Below, piece after piece: positions 17,221 to 27,551 of a stretch of DNA of 64,000 nt (positions are counted from its first letter, which is position 1; each line of letters opens with the position of its first letter). Under the pieces are notes generated by a model. It did not search any database and was not told the origin of the DNA. It saw nothing but the letters and a program-made list of their open reading frames with translations. This DNA is from Pseudomonas sp. NBRC 111124. GTDB lineage: Bacteria; Pseudomonadota; Gammaproteobacteria; Pseudomonadales; Pseudomonadaceae. Where the stretch lies: contig NZ_BCBA01000039.1 of NCBI RefSeq assembly GCF_001320245.1, positions 62,001 through 126,000 of the forward strand, read 5' to 3'. The translations under genes and the position numbers were made by a program.

Positions 17221-19338
17221 ATGTCCCGACTCATCAAGCTTCACCCTCTGGCGGCCTGCCTGGGCGTCACCCTGCCAGCCCTGGCCGACGAATCTGTACT
17301 GAACCTGCCCTCCACGGCCATCACCGATACCCGTGCCCCACAGCGCGTCGACCTGGCCACGCCGACCGAGGCTGGCTCACGGCTGAACCTCAGCGCCCTC
17401 GAAACCCCGGCCAGCACCAGCAGCATTACGGCTGAGCAGATCGAGCAACGCAGCAACCTCACCGTGCAGGATGCCGTGACCCGCTCGCCCGGCATTACCT
17501 TCATCGGTAACCCGGGCGATGGCGGCACCGGCCTGTCGGCACGCGGTTTCACCGGCCATGGCTCGGTGATGACCCTGTTCGACGGCGCGCGCCTGTACAC
17601 CGGGGCCGGCACCCAGACCTTCCCGGTCGACCCGTGGATGGTCGAGCAGATCGACGTGATCCGCGGCCCGGCTTCGGTGCTGTATGGCGAGGGCGCCACG
17701 GGTGCGGTGATCAACGTGATCCCGAAAAAACCATTCACCGGCGACATCCACAACCGCCTGCGCCTGGGCTACGGTTCGTGGGATCGCCAGCAGCTTGGCC
17801 TGGACAGCGGCGGCAGCTTGAGCGAGCGCCTGAGCTACCGCGTGACCCTCAATCAGCAGGCCGGCAACGGCTGGGTCGACCGCACCGATTCACGCAGCCT
17901 GGCCCTCAGTGCCGCACTGCGCTTCGATGCCAGCGACGACCTGAGCTTCACCCTGGCCCACGAGCGCGGCGACGCCCAGCCGGCCAACTACTACGGCACG
18001 CCGCTGATCGACGGCCATTACCGCAGCAGCCTGCGCAAGAAGAACTACAACGTCCAGAACGACGTGCAGCGCTATCACGACGAATGGACCCGCTTCACCA
18101 CCGACTGGACGCTCAGCGACCACATCAGCGCCAGCAACCAGCTGTACTACATCAAGAGCCGCCGCCACTGGCGCAATGCCGAGAACTACAGCTGGGACAC
18201 TGACCGCGAACAGCTGGAGCGCCAGAGCTACCTGGAGATCAAGCACAACCAGGAGCAAATCGGCGATCGCCAGACCTTTACCTTCGACCACAGCCTGGGG
18301 GGCCTTGCCAGCAAGACCTTGGTCGGTGTCGAGTACAACAAGGTGCGCTTCAATGTCGACAGCAACCGGCCGTACAACGACGTCGGCGGCGATTTCATCG
18401 ACCCATGGCAGCCGACCCCCGGCTGGTTCCACAGCGACTCGCCAACCCGCCCGCAGACGCTGTCCACCACCCACACCTTCGCCCTGTTCGCCGAGAACCG
18501 CCTGCAGCTTACCGACCGCCTGTCGCTGGTCACGGGTGTGCGCCGCGACCAGAACCACATCGACCGCGACAACCTGGTCGACGGATCTCGCAGCGACCGC
18601 AGCCTGCAAGGCGGCAACTGGCGGGCCGGGCTGGTGTTCGCGCTCACCGATGACCTGTCGCTGTATGGCCAGTACTCCACCAGCGAGGACGGCGTGGACA
18701 ACCTGGTCAGCCTCGGCCCGACGCAGATGCACTACGACCTGACCGAGGCGAAGCAGACCGAGCTGGGGCTCAAGCAGCGTTTCTGGGAAGGCCGTGGCGA
18801 GTGGACGCTGGCGGCGTTCCACATCGTCAAGAAAAAGCTGTTGGTGGACGACCCGATCACCCACGAGGCGCAGCAGGCCGGGCAGCAGACGTCCGATGGC
18901 CTGGAGGCGTCGCTGGAGCTGGCCCTGGGGCATCAATGGCAGGTGTCGGCCAATGCCTCGCTGGTACGTGCGAAGTTCGATGACTTCGACGAGGTCGTCG
19001 ATGGCGTGGCCCAGGACCGCTCCGGTAACCGGCCGGCCAATGTACCGCGGCGCACGGCCAACCTGTGGCTGAGCAAGGGCTTTGGCCAGCACGTGGACGC
19101 AGGGATTGGCGCGCGGTATGTGGATGAGCGTTATGCCGACTCGGCCAACAGCCGAAGTGCGCCGGGGTACACCGTGGTCGATGCCAACATCGGCTGGCAG
19201 GTGCTGCCCGATGTGCGCTTGGGGTTGCAGGTGAACAACCTGTTCGACCGGGAATATGTGGCGTCGTTGTTCAGCGGCGAGCAGTGGGTGATGGGTGCGC
19301 CGCGTTCGTATTTCGCGACCGTGGATTACACCTTCTGA
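17221..19338 (+). CDS. TonB-dependent outer membrane receptor under B12 riboswitch control
   Basis: A 705-residue receptor. The signal peptide is MSRLIKLHPLAACLGVTLPA followed by LADE, the plug domain has TVQDAVTRSPGITFIGNPGD and QIDVIRGPASVLYGEGATGA, and the barrel ends NLFDREYVASLF...FATVDYTF with a terminal phenylalanine. By length and motifs it is closer to siderophore receptors (FhuA/FoxA type, TIGR01783) than to E. coli BtuB (614 aa), yet the riboswitch immediately upstream points to a corrinoid as ligand. The ATG at 17221 begins the signal peptide. An inverted REP pair follows the stop. Confidence 0.9.
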   Translation: MSRLIKLHPLAACLGVTLPALADESVLNLPSTAITDTRAPQRVDLATPTEAGSRLNLSALETPASTSSITAEQIEQRSNLTVQDAVTRSPGITFIGNPGDGGTGLSARGFTGHGSVMTLFDGARLYTGAGTQTFPVDPWMVEQIDVIRGPASVLYGEGATGAVINVIPKKPFTGDIHNRLRLGYGSWDRQQLGLDSGGSLSERLSYRVTLNQQAGNGWVDRTDSRSLALSAALRFDASDDLSFTLAHERGDAQPANYYGTPLIDGHYRSSLRKKNYNVQNDVQRYHDEWTRFTTDWTLSDHISASNQLYYIKSRRHWRNAENYSWDTDREQLERQSYLEIKHNQEQIGDRQTFTFDHSLGGLASKTLVGVEYNKVRFNVDSNRPYNDVGGDFIDPWQPTPGWFHSDSPTRPQTLSTTHTFALFAENRLQLTDRLSLVTGVRRDQNHIDRDNLVDGSRSDRSLQGGNWRAGLVFALTDDLSLYGQYSTSEDGVDNLVSLGPTQMHYDLTEAKQTELGLKQRFWEGRGEWTLAAFHIVKKKLLVDDPITHEAQQAGQQTSDGLEASLELALGHQWQVSANASLVRAKFDDFDEVVDGVAQDRSGNRPANVPRRTANLWLSKGFGQHVDAGIGARYVDERYADSANSRSAPGYTVVDANIGWQVLPDVRLGLQVNNLFDREYVASLFSGEQWVMGAPRSYFATVDYTF

Positions 19339-19350
19339 TTTGAATCGACT

Positions 19351-19455
19351 GTACCGGCCTCTTCGCGGGCTCGCCCGCTCCCACAGGAATACCACTCACT
19401 TGAAAACAGTGGCGAACCTGTGGGAGCGGGCAAGCCCGCGAAGAGGCCGGTACAG
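19351..19455. repeat. inverted pair of REP elements
   Basis: REP copies at 19351-19387 and 19417-19455 face each other across a spacer of about 29 bases, directly after the receptor stop codon at 19338. Confidence 0.9.
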
Positions 19456-19543
19456 GCAACACAAAAAACACTGTCAACCACAAATGAAATAGTTATAAGA
19501 TAACGTTTCATTTGACAATCATTCCTGCCTGCGACCTCTTTCC

Positions 19544-20710
19544 ATGACCAGCGCCTCAGCCACCCCCACCCTGATCACCCAGCGCCTGCAGAGCATCGAT
19601 GCCCTACGCGGCCTGGTGATCCTGTTCATGCTCCTCGACCACGTGCGTGAAACCTTCTTCCTGCACCGCCAGGTCAGCGACCCGATGACCATCGATGTCA
19701 CCGACCCGGCGCTGTTCGCCAGCCGCACCCTGGCCCACCTGTGCGCCCCGGTGTTCGTCCTGCTCACCGGCCTGTCGGCCTGGCTGTATGGCGAGAAGTA
19801 CCAGGGCCGCAGCGATGTTTCGGCGTTCCTGTTCAAGCGCGGGCTGTTCCTGGTGGTGCTGGAGTTCACCCTGGTCAACGTCGCCTGGACCTTCCAGCTG
19901 CCGCCGAGCGTGATCTACATGCAGGTGATCTGGGCCATCGGCGTGAGCATGATCGCCCTGTCGCTGCTGGTGTGGCTGCCCCGCCCTGCCCTGCTCGCGC
20001 TGGGTGCGCTGATCATCGCCGGTCACAACCTGCTCGATGGTCTGCACTTCGGCGTGGAATCGGCCATGCACGTGCCGTGGGCGATCCTGCATGACCGTGG
20101 CTGGCTGGAAGTTTCCGATAACCTGCGCCTGCGCACCTCCTACCCGGTGCTGCCGTGGATCGGTGTGATCGCCCTGGGCTACGGCCTCGGCCCCTGGTTC
20201 GCCCGCGGCAGCGACGCCGGTGAGCGTCAGCATCGGCTACTGATCGCCGGTTTCATCGCCCTGCTTGGCTCCATGGTGCTGCGCATCTACAACGGTTACG
20301 GCGAGGCGCCGTGGAACGGCTACCCGACCGTCACCCAGACGCTGATGAGCTTCTTCAACATCACCAAATACCCGCCTTCACTGCTGTTCCTGGCCCTGAC
20401 CCTGGGATGCGGCCTGCTGTTGCTGCGCGCCTTCGAACGCGCCGGGCTTGCGCGCTGGATCAGCGCCTTGGCGGTGTTCGGTGCAGCGCCGATGTTCTTC
20501 TACCTGCTGCACCTGTATGTGCTCAAGCTGCTGTACCTGGCCTGCGTGGCGCTGTTCGGGCTCAACCACGGCGACTACTTCGGCTTCGACGGCATGGGTG
20601 CGGTGTGGCTGGGGGCGCTGCTGCTGGCGGCGGCGCTGTACCTGCCGGTGCGCTGGTTTGCCCGGCTCAAGGCGCGCCGGCGTGACATCCGCTGGCTGAA
20701 GTACCTCTGA
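19544..20710 (+). CDS. DUF1624/HGSNAT-like multi-pass membrane protein
   Basis: A 388-residue protein with about ten hydrophobic segments. It opens with ITQRLQSIDALRGLVILFML and LDHVRETFF, the signature of the heparan-alpha-glucosaminide acetyltransferase-like DUF1624 family. That family is thought to move acetyl groups across a membrane, but the bacterial members' role is unknown. It lies between the two B12 uptake blocks and has no riboswitch of its own; the second riboswitch begins just after its stop. A link to B12 is not shown. Confidence 0.85.
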   Translation: MTSASATPTLITQRLQSIDALRGLVILFMLLDHVRETFFLHRQVSDPMTIDVTDPALFASRTLAHLCAPVFVLLTGLSAWLYGEKYQGRSDVSAFLFKRGLFLVVLEFTLVNVAWTFQLPPSVIYMQVIWAIGVSMIALSLLVWLPRPALLALGALIIAGHNLLDGLHFGVESAMHVPWAILHDRGWLEVSDNLRLRTSYPVLPWIGVIALGYGLGPWFARGSDAGERQHRLLIAGFIALLGSMVLRIYNGYGEAPWNGYPTVTQTLMSFFNITKYPPSLLFLALTLGCGLLLLRAFERAGLARWISALAVFGAAPMFFYLLHLYVLKLLYLACVALFGLNHGDYFGFDGMGAVWLGALLLAAALYLPVRWFARLKARRRDIRWLKYL

Positions 20711-20747
20711 TTTGAGCTTTTGCCCGGCGGCCCGATGGTCTACCATG

Positions 20748-20938
20748 CGGCCCGCCGGTTTCCACCACGGAATTAATAGGGAATCCCGGGCCCGCCCAAC
20801 CAGGCGTGCCAATCGGAACTGCCCCCGCAACTGTAGGTGCCGAGCCTGCTCCATCGATGCCACTGGATCAACTGATCCGGGAAGGCCGGAGCCGGGCCAG
20901 GACGCACCAGTCAGGAGACCTGCCGGCCAACATTCACC
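20748..20938 (+). ncRNA. cobalamin riboswitch (second copy)
   Basis: Conserved blocks in order: TAGGGAATCCCGG, GGAACTGCCCCCGCAACTGT, TGCCACTGG, CCGGGAAGGCCGGAGCC and the B12 box CACCAGTCAGGAGACCTGCC. GCCGG near 20753 can pair with CCGGC near 20932 to close the outer stem. It precedes the transport operon that starts at 21051. The ends are approximate. Confidence 0.93.
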
Positions 20939-21050
20939 AACCGGCGGGGTGTCCGGGATGGCCATCTATGTTGCTCCTGCACCCGCGGGGGCTCGGCGAT
21001 GCCTGTCCGTGCGTTCCTCACCAGAACTGTCCGACAGGAGATCGCTCAGC

Positions 21051-22058
21051 ATGCTGCCCCGCATCGCCACCTTGCTCGCCGGCCTGAGCTTCACCGGCCT
21101 GGCCCATGCCGCCACCCACTACCCACTGACCGTCGACAACTGCGGTGCGCCGCAGACCTTCGGCCAGGCACCTGAACGCGCGGTCACCATTGGCCAGGCC
21201 GGCACCGAAATGCTCTACGCCCTGGGCCTGGGCGACAAGCTGGCCGGCACCTCGCTGTGGTTCAACAACGTGCTGCCCGAGTACCAGGCGCTGAACGATC
21301 AGGTGCCACGCCTGGCCGACAACGAGCCCAGCTTTGAAGCCGTGGTCGGCAAGCGCCCGCAACTGGTGGCGGTGCAGTTCGAGTGGATGGTCGGCGCCCA
21401 GGGCGCGGTCGCCACCCGCGAACAGTTCGCTGAGCTGCAGATCCCGACCTACCTGCTGCCCTCGGACTGCGAAGGCAAGGACAACCTGGTGGGCGCCGAT
21501 GGCACCCGCCTGCAGGCGTTCCAGGTCGAGAGCATCTACAAGAGCGTCAGCCAGCTGGCCGAGATCTTCGACGTGCAGGATCGCGGTGCGGCGCTGAACG
21601 CCGACCTCAAAGGCCGGCTGGACAACGCCAGGCAGCAACTGGCAGGCAAGGACCTGGCCAATACCTCGGCACTGTTCTGGTTCTCCAGCGCCGACCTCAA
21701 GATCGACCCCTATGTAGCCGGTCGCCAGGGTGTGGCCGACTTCATGCTGCGTACCCTGGGCGTGCGCAACGTGGTCGAGTCCACCGAGGAGTGGCCGACC
21801 GTGGGCTGGGAAACCCTGGCCAAGGCCAACCCGACCTGGCTGATCATTGCGCGCATGGACCGCCGTCGCTTCCCCGCCGACGACTACCAGAAAAAGCTCG
21901 AATTCCTCCATAACGACCCGGTGACGAAAAACATGGACGCGGTGAAGCACAACCGCATCATCATCCTCGACGCCGACGCCATGCAGGCCGGCATCCGCCT
22001 GTTCCGTGGCCTGCAGACCCTGTCCACAGCCTTCGCCAGCGGTAAAGCGGAGCAGTGA
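21051..22058 (+). CDS. btuF: periplasmic corrinoid-binding protein (TroA/BtuF fold)
   Basis: A 335-residue exported binding protein. The signal peptide is MLPRIATLLAGLSFTGLAHA, and the mature part has the COG0614 fold: ERAVTIGQAGTEMLYALGLG, FEAVVGKRPQLVAVQFEW and PTVGWETLAKANPTWLIIA. It is longer than E. coli BtuF and in sequence resembles iron-siderophore binding proteins. Its place right after a cobalamin riboswitch and before matching permease and ATPase genes makes B12 or another corrinoid the likely ligand. ACAGGAG lies 10 bases before the ATG at 21051. Confidence 0.85.
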   Translation: MLPRIATLLAGLSFTGLAHAATHYPLTVDNCGAPQTFGQAPERAVTIGQAGTEMLYALGLGDKLAGTSLWFNNVLPEYQALNDQVPRLADNEPSFEAVVGKRPQLVAVQFEWMVGAQGAVATREQFAELQIPTYLLPSDCEGKDNLVGADGTRLQAFQVESIYKSVSQLAEIFDVQDRGAALNADLKGRLDNARQQLAGKDLANTSALFWFSSADLKIDPYVAGRQGVADFMLRTLGVRNVVESTEEWPTVGWETLAKANPTWLIIARMDRRRFPADDYQKKLEFLHNDPVTKNMDAVKHNRIIILDADAMQAGIRLFRGLQTLSTAFASGKAEQ

Positions 22059-23067
22059 TGAAGGCCCTGCTCTACGTTACCCTGGCCTTGCTGGCCCTGA
22101 TCGCGGCCGTGCTGGCCGGCACCGCCATCGGCGAGACCAACCTGTCGCCAAGCGTGGTCGGCCAGGTGCTGGCCAACCACCTGTGGCAGGCCGGTTACCC
22201 GGTCGACCCGATCGATGCCGGTATCGTCTGGAACTACCGCCTGACCCGCTCGCTGGTCGCCGCCGCCTGCGGTGCAGGGCTGGCGACCTGCGGCGTGATC
22301 CTGCAGGCGCTGCTGCGCAACCCGCTGGCCGAGCCCTACCTGCTGGGGCTATCCGCCGGCGCATCAACCGGCGCGGTGCTGGTCGGCCTGCTGGGCCTGG
22401 GCAGCGCAGCCCTGAGCATGTCCGGTGGCGCCTTCATCGGCGCCCTGGCGGCGTTTGCCCTGGTGCTGGTGCTGGCCCGCGCCGCCGGGCCGAGCAGCAA
22501 CAATGCCCAGGTGATCCTCGCCGGCATTGCCGGCTCGCAACTGTTCAACGCCCTCACCGCCTTTCTTATCACCAAGTCGGCCACTGCCGAGCAGGCGCGC
22601 GGCATCCTCTTCTGGCTGCTGGGCAACCTCAGTGGCGTGCGCTGGCCGTCGGTGTGGCTGGCCCTGCCCGTGGCCTTGTTCGGGCTGGTGGTGTGCCTGT
22701 GGCACCGCCGCGCGCTGGATGCCTTCACCTTCGGCAGCGACTCGGCGGCCTCGCTGGGGATTGCCGTGCGCCGCACGCAATTGCTGCTGATCAGCTGCGC
22801 GGCGGTGGTGACGGCGGTGATGGTCTCGATCGTCGGCGCCATCGGCTTCGTCGGCCTGGTCATCCCGCATGCCTTGCGCCTGCTGCTCGGCCCCGGCCAT
22901 AGCCGATTGCTGCCCGCCAGCGCGCTGGGCGGCGCCTTGTTCCTGATTGCCGCCGATAGCCTCTCGCGCACCTTGATCCCCGGCCAGGTGATCCCGGTGG
23001 GCGTGGTCACGGCGCTGCTCGGCGCGCCGGTCTTTGCCTTGATCCTGGTCAGCCGAAGGGGGCGCCC

Positions 23068-23071
<4 letters not shown>
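22058..23071 (+). CDS. btuC: BtuC/FecD-family ABC transporter permease
   Basis: A FecCD-family permease of 337 residues with about ten membrane helices (ETNLSPSVVGQVLANHLW, LATCGVILQALLRNPLAEPY, GAIGFVGLVIPHALRLLLGP). LLRNPLAEPYLLGLSAGAS is the family block that meets the ATPase. The ATG at 22058 overlaps the previous stop (TGATG); a GTG at 22055 is also possible. It would carry the corrinoid through the inner membrane. Naming rests on the riboswitch. Confidence 0.88.
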
Positions 23072-23856
<785 letters not shown>

Positions 23857-23873
23857 ACGAGGACGTTCCTACC

Positions 23874-25220
23874 ATGTTGTTGCGCCACGCCGCTGTACTC
23901 GCCTTGCCATTGGCAACCATCGCCCCGTTCGCCCAGGCAGATTCGGCGCAGTCGCAAAGCAACGGTTTCGTCGAAGACAGCAGCTGGAACATCCTCAACC
24001 GTATCGTCTACGACCAGCGCGACTACAAGCACGGCGGGCGCAACAGCGGCGCACGCAACGCCTACAAGCCACGCAGCGAACGCAACGGCCTGGCCGAGGA
24101 ATGGGCTTACGGCCTGATGGGCACGTTCCAGTCCGGTTTCACCGAGGGTCTGGTCGGCGTCGGTGTCGATGCCCATGCCTATCAGGGCCTACAGCTCGAC
24201 AGCGGCGGCGGGCGTGCCGGCAAGGCGCGCCTGCTGGGCCTGGACAACGACGGCCATCCGAAGAGCGAATACAGCCGAGGTGGCGCGGCGCTGAAGCTGC
24301 GGGTATCCAACACCGTGCTGTCCTGGGGCGAACAGCGGGTGAAGACACCGGTGTTCAGTTCCTCGGACAGCCGCCTGCTGCCCGAAACGGCCAGCGGTTT
24401 GTTCCTCTCCAGCGGCGAGATCGACACCCTCAAGCTGGTCGCTGGCCATTTCAACGAAAGCACTGACCGCAACGCCTCCAGCCACGACCAGGGCTTTGTG
24501 GTGAACTACTCCGACGGCCGCCAGGGCAACAGCTTCGACCTCGCCGGCCTGGTGTGGAACCCCAGCGCCGACTTCAGTGGCAGCCTGTACACCTCGCGCT
24601 ACGAAGACACCTGGAACCAGCACTACCTCGGCAGCACCCTCACCCATGCGCTGGACGACCGCCGCAGCCTGAGCCTGGACCTTAACCTGTACCGCACCAC
24701 CGACACCGGCAAGGCGCTGTCCGGGCGTATCGACAACACAACCTGGAGCCTGGTATCACGCTACAGCCAGGGCCCGCACAGCTTCAGCCTCGGCTGGCAG
24801 CAGGTGGAGGGCAACACTCCCTTCGACTACGTCACACGCGGGGCGATCTACATCGCAAACGCCGTGCAGATGTCCGATTTCAATGCGCCCAACGAGAAAT
24901 CATGGCAGGCGCGCTACGACCTGAACATGGGTGCCTATGGCGTACCGGGTTTGAACCTGACCGCGCTGTATGTACGCGGCTTCGACATCGACGGCACCCA
25001 CGTCGACCCGAAGGGTGGCTATGCGTACCTGGGTTATGGCGAGGGTGGCAAGCATTGGGAGCGGGACCTGGAGGCGCGCTATGTTGTGCAGAGTGGCAAG
25101 GCCAAGGGCACCACGTTCTCGCTGCGGCACAACGTGCACCGGGGTAACACGGCGCAGGCAGAGCTGGACGGGGATCAGATCCGTCTCGCGGTGGAATGGC
25201 CGCTGTCAGGCGGTTTCTGA
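23874..25220 (+). CDS. OprD-family outer membrane porin in the B12 uptake operon
   Basis: A 448-residue OprD-family porin. The signal peptide is MLLRHAAVLALPLATIAPFA with cleavage near AQA. The mature part has the OprD pattern GFVEDSSWNILNRIVYDQRD, AEEWAYGLMGTFQSGFTEGL and VGVDAHAYQGLQLD, with many amphipathic strands, and ends LAVEWPLSGGF. GAGGA stands just before the ATG at 23874, 17 bases after the btuD stop, so it is almost certainly in the riboswitch operon. OprD porins take up amino acids and small acids; one tied to B12 is unusual. The solute is unknown. Confidence 0.9.
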   Translation: MLLRHAAVLALPLATIAPFAQADSAQSQSNGFVEDSSWNILNRIVYDQRDYKHGGRNSGARNAYKPRSERNGLAEEWAYGLMGTFQSGFTEGLVGVGVDAHAYQGLQLDSGGGRAGKARLLGLDNDGHPKSEYSRGGAALKLRVSNTVLSWGEQRVKTPVFSSSDSRLLPETASGLFLSSGEIDTLKLVAGHFNESTDRNASSHDQGFVVNYSDGRQGNSFDLAGLVWNPSADFSGSLYTSRYEDTWNQHYLGSTLTHALDDRRSLSLDLNLYRTTDTGKALSGRIDNTTWSLVSRYSQGPHSFSLGWQQVEGNTPFDYVTRGAIYIANAVQMSDFNAPNEKSWQARYDLNMGAYGVPGLNLTALYVRGFDIDGTHVDPKGGYAYLGYGEGGKHWERDLEARYVVQSGKAKGTTFSLRHNVHRGNTAQAELDGDQIRLAVEWPLSGGF

Positions 25221-25234
25221 AAGGCTCTGGACCA

Positions 25235-25741
25235 TCAGACCAGCCAGTGCTCCATGTGCGTCGTACGCCAAACCGGGTCGTTTTCCACATCGATCACCGC
25301 AAAACCCTGCCGCTCCCAGAAGCGGATTGCACCCGGCAGGAACGGGTGGGTATGCAGGTACAGGCACTCGACCGCAGCGGCACGGGCGTGCTCGCGCAAG
25401 GCGGCGAACAATGCCGCCGCCAGGCCATGACGGCGGTACTCGGGCAACACGAACAGGCGCACCACCTCGACCACGCGCCTGCCGTGGTAGTCGAGCTGGG
25501 CAAAGCGGTGATCGTAGGGCAGATAGCCGATCCCTGCGATCAACCGGCCTTGGTCGCGGGCTTCGAGGAATTGGCCTTCCCCCTCCAGGTAAGTCTGCGC
25601 GAAATGGGCGAGGTCCTTGGGCAGCGGCGAATCGGCCAGCATCGGGAACAGCCTGCGGCGAGCGCTGTCGATGAAGGCCACCACTTCACTGACACTGTCG
25701 TGGCTGGGTGGTTGGACGGTCCAGTGGGGCATGGGCTTCAA
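25235..25741 (-). CDS. GNAT-family N-acetyltransferase
   Basis: A 168-residue GNAT protein with the acetyl-CoA loop VVEVVRLFVLPEYRRHGLAA and the C-terminal FWERQGFAVIDVENDPVWRT. The N-terminal SVSEVVAFIDSARRRLFPML is common to a Pseudomonas subgroup of unknown substrate. It converges on the OprD gene with a 14-base gap. Confidence 0.86.
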   Translation of the reverse strand: MKPMPHWTVQPPSHDSVSEVVAFIDSARRRLFPMLADSPLPKDLAHFAQTYLEGEGQFLEARDQGRLIAGIGYLPYDHRFAQLDYHGRRVVEVVRLFVLPEYRRHGLAAALFAALREHARAAAVECLYLHTHPFLPGAIRFWERQGFAVIDVENDPVWRTTHMEHWLV

Positions 25742-25839
25742 AACCTGATCAGAGCGAGCGGTTTTCTACCGCAAGGACTGCTGGCTGGCAACCGACACCG
25801 CTATAATCCACCTTTGCAATACGCGCTCAAGGCCACCCC

Positions 25840-26319
25840 ATGCCCCGCATCCAGACGTTGCTGCTTCCCCTGCTGTTGACTGCCGCCCTCGCCGCCTGCG
25901 ACCAGAAGCCCACCCGCGAAGAGCAGATCCTGGCCAACTTGCCGCTGCAGGAAGCCTACGACCACAACATCGAGCGCATGGCCGCACTGCTCACCCGCAC
26001 CCACCCGCAGCTGGATGCCGCCACCATCAGCAACGTCCTGCGCAAGCACCTCACCGTCGAGGACCAGCGCCAGGACCTGTACAAGCTCTACAGCGAGAAG
26101 CACTTCAGCGACGCCGAATTCGCCACCATCGTCGCCGCCACCCACGACCCGGCCAAGGCCAAGGCGTTGGAGGAGACCGAGGAAGGCAAGCGCTTGAGCG
26201 ACAAGCTCACCGGCCTGATGCGTGAGACTGCGCGCGACGAAAAGGTCCAGGCCTTGGCTGAGCAGCGCATGCAGCAGGTCGAGGATGAGCTTGAGACGCT
26301 GGAAAAACCGGGCTCGTGA
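25840..26319 (+). CDS. small lipoprotein of unknown function
   Basis: A 159-residue protein with a lipoprotein signal (lipobox LAAC at residues 17-20) and a helical, charged body (YDHNIERMAALLTRTHPQLD, FATIVAATHDPAKAKALEET). The later half resembles DUF2059-type sequences but the match is not firm. It should be attached to the outer membrane facing the periplasm. No function can be given. Confidence 0.75.
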   Translation: MPRIQTLLLPLLLTAALAACDQKPTREEQILANLPLQEAYDHNIERMAALLTRTHPQLDAATISNVLRKHLTVEDQRQDLYKLYSEKHFSDAEFATIVAATHDPAKAKALEETEEGKRLSDKLTGLMRETARDEKVQALAEQRMQQVEDELETLEKPGS

Positions 26320-26387
26320 ACAGGCTGAAACTGATCGTTCTGTAATGCCCAAGGGTCCAACGAACATTGCTCACCTGGAGACCGACT

Positions 26388-27407
26388 ATGCCCCGCCTTG
26401 GCTTCGCCTGCATGTACCGCCACCCACACCGCAGCCTGTCGGTAAAAGCGCTGGAGGCCATCGAACGCACCTTCAACCCCCGTACAACGACCCTGCGCTG
26501 GCTGTCCGGCGCCAGCGTTGAAGCGGCCCGGGCCAAGCTGCTGGAGTTGGTGCAACACAACCTCGACGCCCAATTGCGCCTGCTGGCCTACGTCAGTGAG
26601 TTGCCGTCGATGCTGCGCATGGTGCGCCTGAGCAGCGACCTGCTGCCGCTGTACAGCCACCCCAGCGTGGCACCGCTTTACCGCGACACCGAGTTCCAGG
26701 CCCTGATGGTCGAAGGCTTCGCTGCCATCGGCACGCTGGCCCGCGCTCAGGATCTGCGCCTGTCATTCCACCCCGGCCAATACTGTGTGCTCGGATCGGA
26801 CCGCCCCGAGGTGGTGGAAAACAGCTTGGCCGAGTTCGAATACCATGCCGACATGATCCGCATGATGGGCTTCGGCCAGCGCTTTCAGGACTTCAAATGC
26901 AATGTGCATATCGCCGGGCGCCTCGGCGCAGAGGGCGTGCGCCAGGTGTGGCCAAGGCTGTCGCAGGTGGCACGCAACGTGATCACCTTCGAGAACGACG
27001 AGAAAACCTACGGTGTCGACGACTGCCTGGCACTGGCCGACCTTGCGCCCGTAGTGCTGGACATCCACCACTGCTGGATCCACGAGGGTGACTACATCGA
27101 CCCGCACGACCCGCGTGTAGCGCGGATCATCGAGAGCTGGCGCGGCGTGCGGCCGACCATGCACTACTCGCAACCACCCGAACACCTGCAGGCACTCGGC
27201 TTTTCGGCAGACCAGAAAATGACCATCGCGCAGTTGATGGAGAAGGTTAACAAACGCGACCTCTATGCGCACAGCGCGCAGATGTGGAACGACTGGACCA
27301 ACCGCTACGCCCTGCAGTTCGTCGACCGTTTCGACATCATGTTCGAGGCCAAGGACAAGAACCTGGCGACCCTGGATTTCTACCAGCGCTACATCGAGCG
27401 GGCTTGA
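26388..27407 (+). CDS. uvsE: UV damage repair endonuclease (UvsE/UVDE family)
   Basis: A 339-residue TIM-barrel endonuclease. MPRLGFACMYRHPHRSLSVK, then LRLSFHPGQYCVLGSDRPEVV, HIAGRLG, FENDEKTYGVDDCLALADL and VLDIHHCWIHEGDYIDP are the metal-binding and catalytic blocks of UVDE. These enzymes nick DNA 5' of UV photoproducts. CTGGAG precedes the ATG at 26388. The family is patchy in Pseudomonas. No LexA box was seen upstream. Confidence 0.93.
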   Translation: MPRLGFACMYRHPHRSLSVKALEAIERTFNPRTTTLRWLSGASVEAARAKLLELVQHNLDAQLRLLAYVSELPSMLRMVRLSSDLLPLYSHPSVAPLYRDTEFQALMVEGFAAIGTLARAQDLRLSFHPGQYCVLGSDRPEVVENSLAEFEYHADMIRMMGFGQRFQDFKCNVHIAGRLGAEGVRQVWPRLSQVARNVITFENDEKTYGVDDCLALADLAPVVLDIHHCWIHEGDYIDPHDPRVARIIESWRGVRPTMHYSQPPEHLQALGFSADQKMTIAQLMEKVNKRDLYAHSAQMWNDWTNRYALQFVDRFDIMFEAKDKNLATLDFYQRYIERA

Positions 27408-27473
27408 TTGCAAGATCAGCGCAATAGACCGCTTGCGGTTCGAAATAGATGAACTTAACTATTGCTTCAAGAA

Positions 27474-27502
27474 TTGTCATAAATCTGTCGTGTTTCAGTC
27501 AT
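27474..27502 (+). promoter_or_regulatory. candidate Pho box (tandem 11-base repeats)
   Basis: Three half-sites are spaced 4 bases apart: TTGTCAT at 27474-27480, CTGTCGT at 27485-27491 and CAGTCAT at 27496-27502. The PhoB consensus is CTGTCAT repeated every 11 bases with an A/T-rich spacer, which the first pair matches well (AAAT spacer). It lies about 50 bases before the parA-like start. Confidence 0.6.
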
Positions 27503-27551
27503 AGGATTGACCCCAACCTGACATTTTTCTCTCTTCATGGATGAGCGTCTC

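Noticed and set aside
17890..19395. 501-codon frame opposite the TonB-dependent receptor
   Set aside because: Antisense shadow of a clear receptor, and it even runs into the REP element.
19461..19543. Fur box before the DUF1624 gene
   Set aside because: The AT-rich stretch has only scattered GATAA/ATCAT-like pieces and no 19-base match.
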